Shown in pieces: positions 22,282 through 23,588 of a DNA stretch of 23,588 nt. The notes below the pieces were generated by a model, which saw only the letters and a list, made by a program, of their open reading frames with translations, made no database searches and had not been told where the DNA came from. The DNA is taken from the NCBI GenBank assembly GCA_038251315.1, contig JBBSBK010000050.1, positions 1 through 23,588 of the forward strand, written 5' to 3'. The translations under genes and the position numbers were made by a program. How positions within the stretch are numbered: position 1 is the first letter of the stretch; every line of letters begins with the position of its first letter. The stretch is from JBBKXP01 sp038251315. Its GTDB lineage: Bacteria; Pseudomonadota; Alphaproteobacteria; Rhodobacterales; Rhodobacteraceae.

Positions 22282-23006
22282 TCGAGTGGCGCGATCAGGG
22301 GGCGCTGATCGCGGCCCGCCCGCATGGCGAAACCTCGGTCATCGTCGAGGTCTTTACGCCCGAACATGGCCGCCATGCCGGTGTGGTGCGCGGCGGGGCC
22401 AGCCGCAAGATGGCGGCGACCCTGCAGCCGGGCACACAGGTCGACGTGACGTGGAAGGCGCGGCTCGACGACCATCTTGGCGCGTTCACCATCGAACCGC
22501 TGCGCAGCCGGGCCGCGCAGGTGATGCAGGACCGGCTGGCGCTGGCCGGGCTGAACGCGGTCTGCGCCTTACTGGCGATGGTCCTGCCGGAGCGTGAGGC
22601 GCACGCACCGCTCTATCGCCGCACCGTCGCCCTGATGGACCTGCTTGGCCAGTCCCAGGTCTGGCCGTTGGCCTATCTGCAATGGGAACTGGCGTTGCTG
22701 GACGAGTTGGGGTTCGGGCTGGATTTAAGCGCCTGTGCGGCGACCGGGATCAACGCGGATCTGCGCTATGTCTCGCCCCGCTCCGGGCGGGCGGTGTCGG
22801 TGCTGGGCGCGGGGGCATGGGTTGACCGGCTGCTGCCCTTGCCGGACGTGATGAAAGGAACCGGGGCGGCCGACACGGCCGAAATTCTGCTGGGCTTGCG
22901 CACCACAGGGTACTTCATCGAACACCGGCTGATCCGTTCGCTGGGCGAACGCCCGATGCCGGCAGCGCGGCAACGGTTGCTGGCTGCCATGGGCCGACAG
23001 GATTAG
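22278..23006 (+). CDS. recO: DNA repair protein RecO
   Basis: RecO helps load RecA at gaps in the RecFOR recombination pathway. The 242-residue protein has the N-terminal OB fold (MIEWRDQGALIAARPHGETSVIVEVFTPEHGRHAGVVRGG) and the helical region with LQWELALLDELGFGLDLSACAATG. A C-terminal SPRSGRAVS segment is typical of alphaproteobacterial RecO; the zinc-binding cysteines of some bacterial RecO proteins are not evident. Its ATG overlaps the rnhA stop. It is absent from the lepB-rnc-era cluster here although it belongs to that cluster in enterobacteria. Confidence 0.93.
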   Translation: MIEWRDQGALIAARPHGETSVIVEVFTPEHGRHAGVVRGGASRKMAATLQPGTQVDVTWKARLDDHLGAFTIEPLRSRAAQVMQDRLALAGLNAVCALLAMVLPEREAHAPLYRRTVALMDLLGQSQVWPLAYLQWELALLDELGFGLDLSACAATGINADLRYVSPRSGRAVSVLGAGAWVDRLLPLPDVMKGTGAADTAEILLGLRTTGYFIEHRLIRSLGERPMPAARQRLLAAMGRQD

Positions 23007-23074
23007 CGGGGCGGATTGCGTTGGCGTAGTGCCGTGACAGGTCTTGGGACTGGCGGACTGGCCAGCCATTCGAT

Positions 23075-23588
23075 TCAGATCTTATGGCGACAAAGGGGTG
23101 CAGTTCCTTGCGATGCGCGACTCGACATCTCTCGTGACTCATACCAACGGCCCTGAAGATTGATCTCTGCCCCTGAGCGGGAGGTGATTGAGGTGATGGC
23201 TTGCGTGTCGTTGGCGAAGAAGTTCCAGGCCGCGCAGCAGGCGTCGACGCTGGCATCGTAGCCATCGAAGACGGCGATCGCGAGCTTGTTGGCGCGCAGG
23301 TACTGCCAGACGTTTTCAACGGGGTTCAACTCGGGCGCGGAGGGCGGCAGGGTCGGCAGGGAGAGGTTATCGGGCACTGCCAGACCTTTGCCGCGATGCC
23401 AGCCGGCGCCGTCGCGCACCAGCAGCGCATGCGCGCCCGGGCGACCATGCGGGCGATCTCGGCGAGGTAGGCGTTCATCCGCTGCCCGGCAGGCGATTGC
23501 ACAGCAATCTGCCGAGAGGGGCTTCGGTGTTGGCGAAGCGCAGGACCAGACCGGCGGCGATGCCGCGCCCGGGGCAGACGGCGCCGAA
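23075..23588 (-). pseudogene. IS630-family transposase remnant (broken, continues past window edge)
   Basis: Read on the minus strand, the last part is an IS630 DDE transposase C-terminus: RDGAGWHRGKGLAVPDNL, then PPSAPELNPVENVWQYLR with the final catalytic Glu, then DACCAAWNFFAND and GRWY. Upstream, a different frame gives FGAVCPGRGIAAGLVLRFANTEA, then about 41 foreign bases, then a third frame MNAYLAEIARMVAR. Re-joining these three pieces needs removal of the 41 bases and one added base near 23430-23450. The gene is therefore dead. The C-terminus runs on past GRWY to a stop at 23075. I found no terminal inverted repeat in the gap to recO, so the element's end is not defined. Its 5' part lies outside the window. 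Confidence 0.85.
23479..23519. repeat. 41-base palindromic insert in the IS630 transposase
   Basis: These bases interrupt the transposase between the codons for FANTEA and MNAYLAEIA. They contain an imperfect inverted repeat: CGGCA (23487-23491), GATTGC (23495-23500), a loop ACA, GCAATC (23504-23509) and TGCCG (23510-23514), with a GGC bulge. It resembles a small palindromic repeat unit. No second copy was seen in this window. Confidence 0.45.

Noticed and set aside
23007..23074. Gap between recO and the IS630 remnant searched for a terminal inverted repeat or terminator
   Set aside because: Only a short CTGG/CCAG repeat is visible; the other end of the IS is outside the window, so no inverted repeat can be matched.
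1..23588. CRISPR arrays, tRNA and rRNA genes, prophage or integrase genes
   Set aside because: No regularly spaced repeats, cloverleaf-like or rRNA-like segments, and no integrase or phage structural motifs were seen on either strand.

Overview
The window is GC-rich, densely packed bacterial chromosome. Protein character and gene order point to an alphaproteobacterium of the Rhodobacteraceae (Roseobacter-like): CbiG-CobJ fusion, DUF1491 beside era, two lepB-type genes, NYN protein beside folK/rpoZ, and an rsh-DUF2062-pdxJ-acpS-lepB-rnc-era run. This is inferred from recognised families, not from a search. No rRNA, tRNA or CRISPR array was seen. No stretch over 300 bases lacks a gene; the longest intergenic gap is about 190 bases (acpS/cupredoxin).

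Layout. 1-3047: end of a cobalamin (corrin ring) operon, cobI (partial), a cbiG-cobJ fusion and cobM, followed by a small conserved hypothetical gene. 3520-4692 (-): MalY/PatB-type C-S lyase. 4783-6746 (+): peptide deformylase, a degenerate deformylase paralogue and fmt, which handle the formyl group of initiator Met. 6823-11206 (-): DUF1491, era, rnc, a degenerate membrane-fused signal peptidase paralogue, a genuine lepB, and acpS. 11395-11901 (+): an exported cupredoxin behind an FNR-type promoter. 11968-12891 (-): a coiled-coil membrane protein of unknown function. 12888-16862 (-): pdxJ, DUF2062, the (p)ppGpp synthetase/hydrolase rsh, and rpoZ. 16958-17527 (-): folK. 17644-23006 (+): NYN nuclease-like protein, PhyH dioxygenase, ispH, a LysE exporter, DUF3429, a methyltransferase, rnhA and recO, the last five nearly all overlapping. 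23075-23588 (-): a decayed IS630-type transposase.

The most unusual structure lies between pdxJ and acpS, genes that are adjacent in the classic lepB-rnc-era-recO-pdxJ-acpS cluster. The last codons of pdxJ recur as a 28-bp direct repeat (27/28 identical) about 970 bp away. Almost exactly between the two copies is one gene for a two-helix, coiled-coil membrane protein. Its ATG overlaps the pdxJ stop codon (ATGA). This looks like a one-gene insertion that rebuilt the pdxJ 3' end and took over its transcription and translation. No integrase is encoded.

Three further points stand out. The cupredoxin promoter has an FNR-like box centred exactly 41.5 bp upstream of the start site predicted from its -10 hexamer. 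A signal peptidase I paralogue lacks both catalytic residues and sits next to an intact LepB. A deformylase paralogue lacks its metal-binding Cys and catalytic Glu and sits next to an intact Def.
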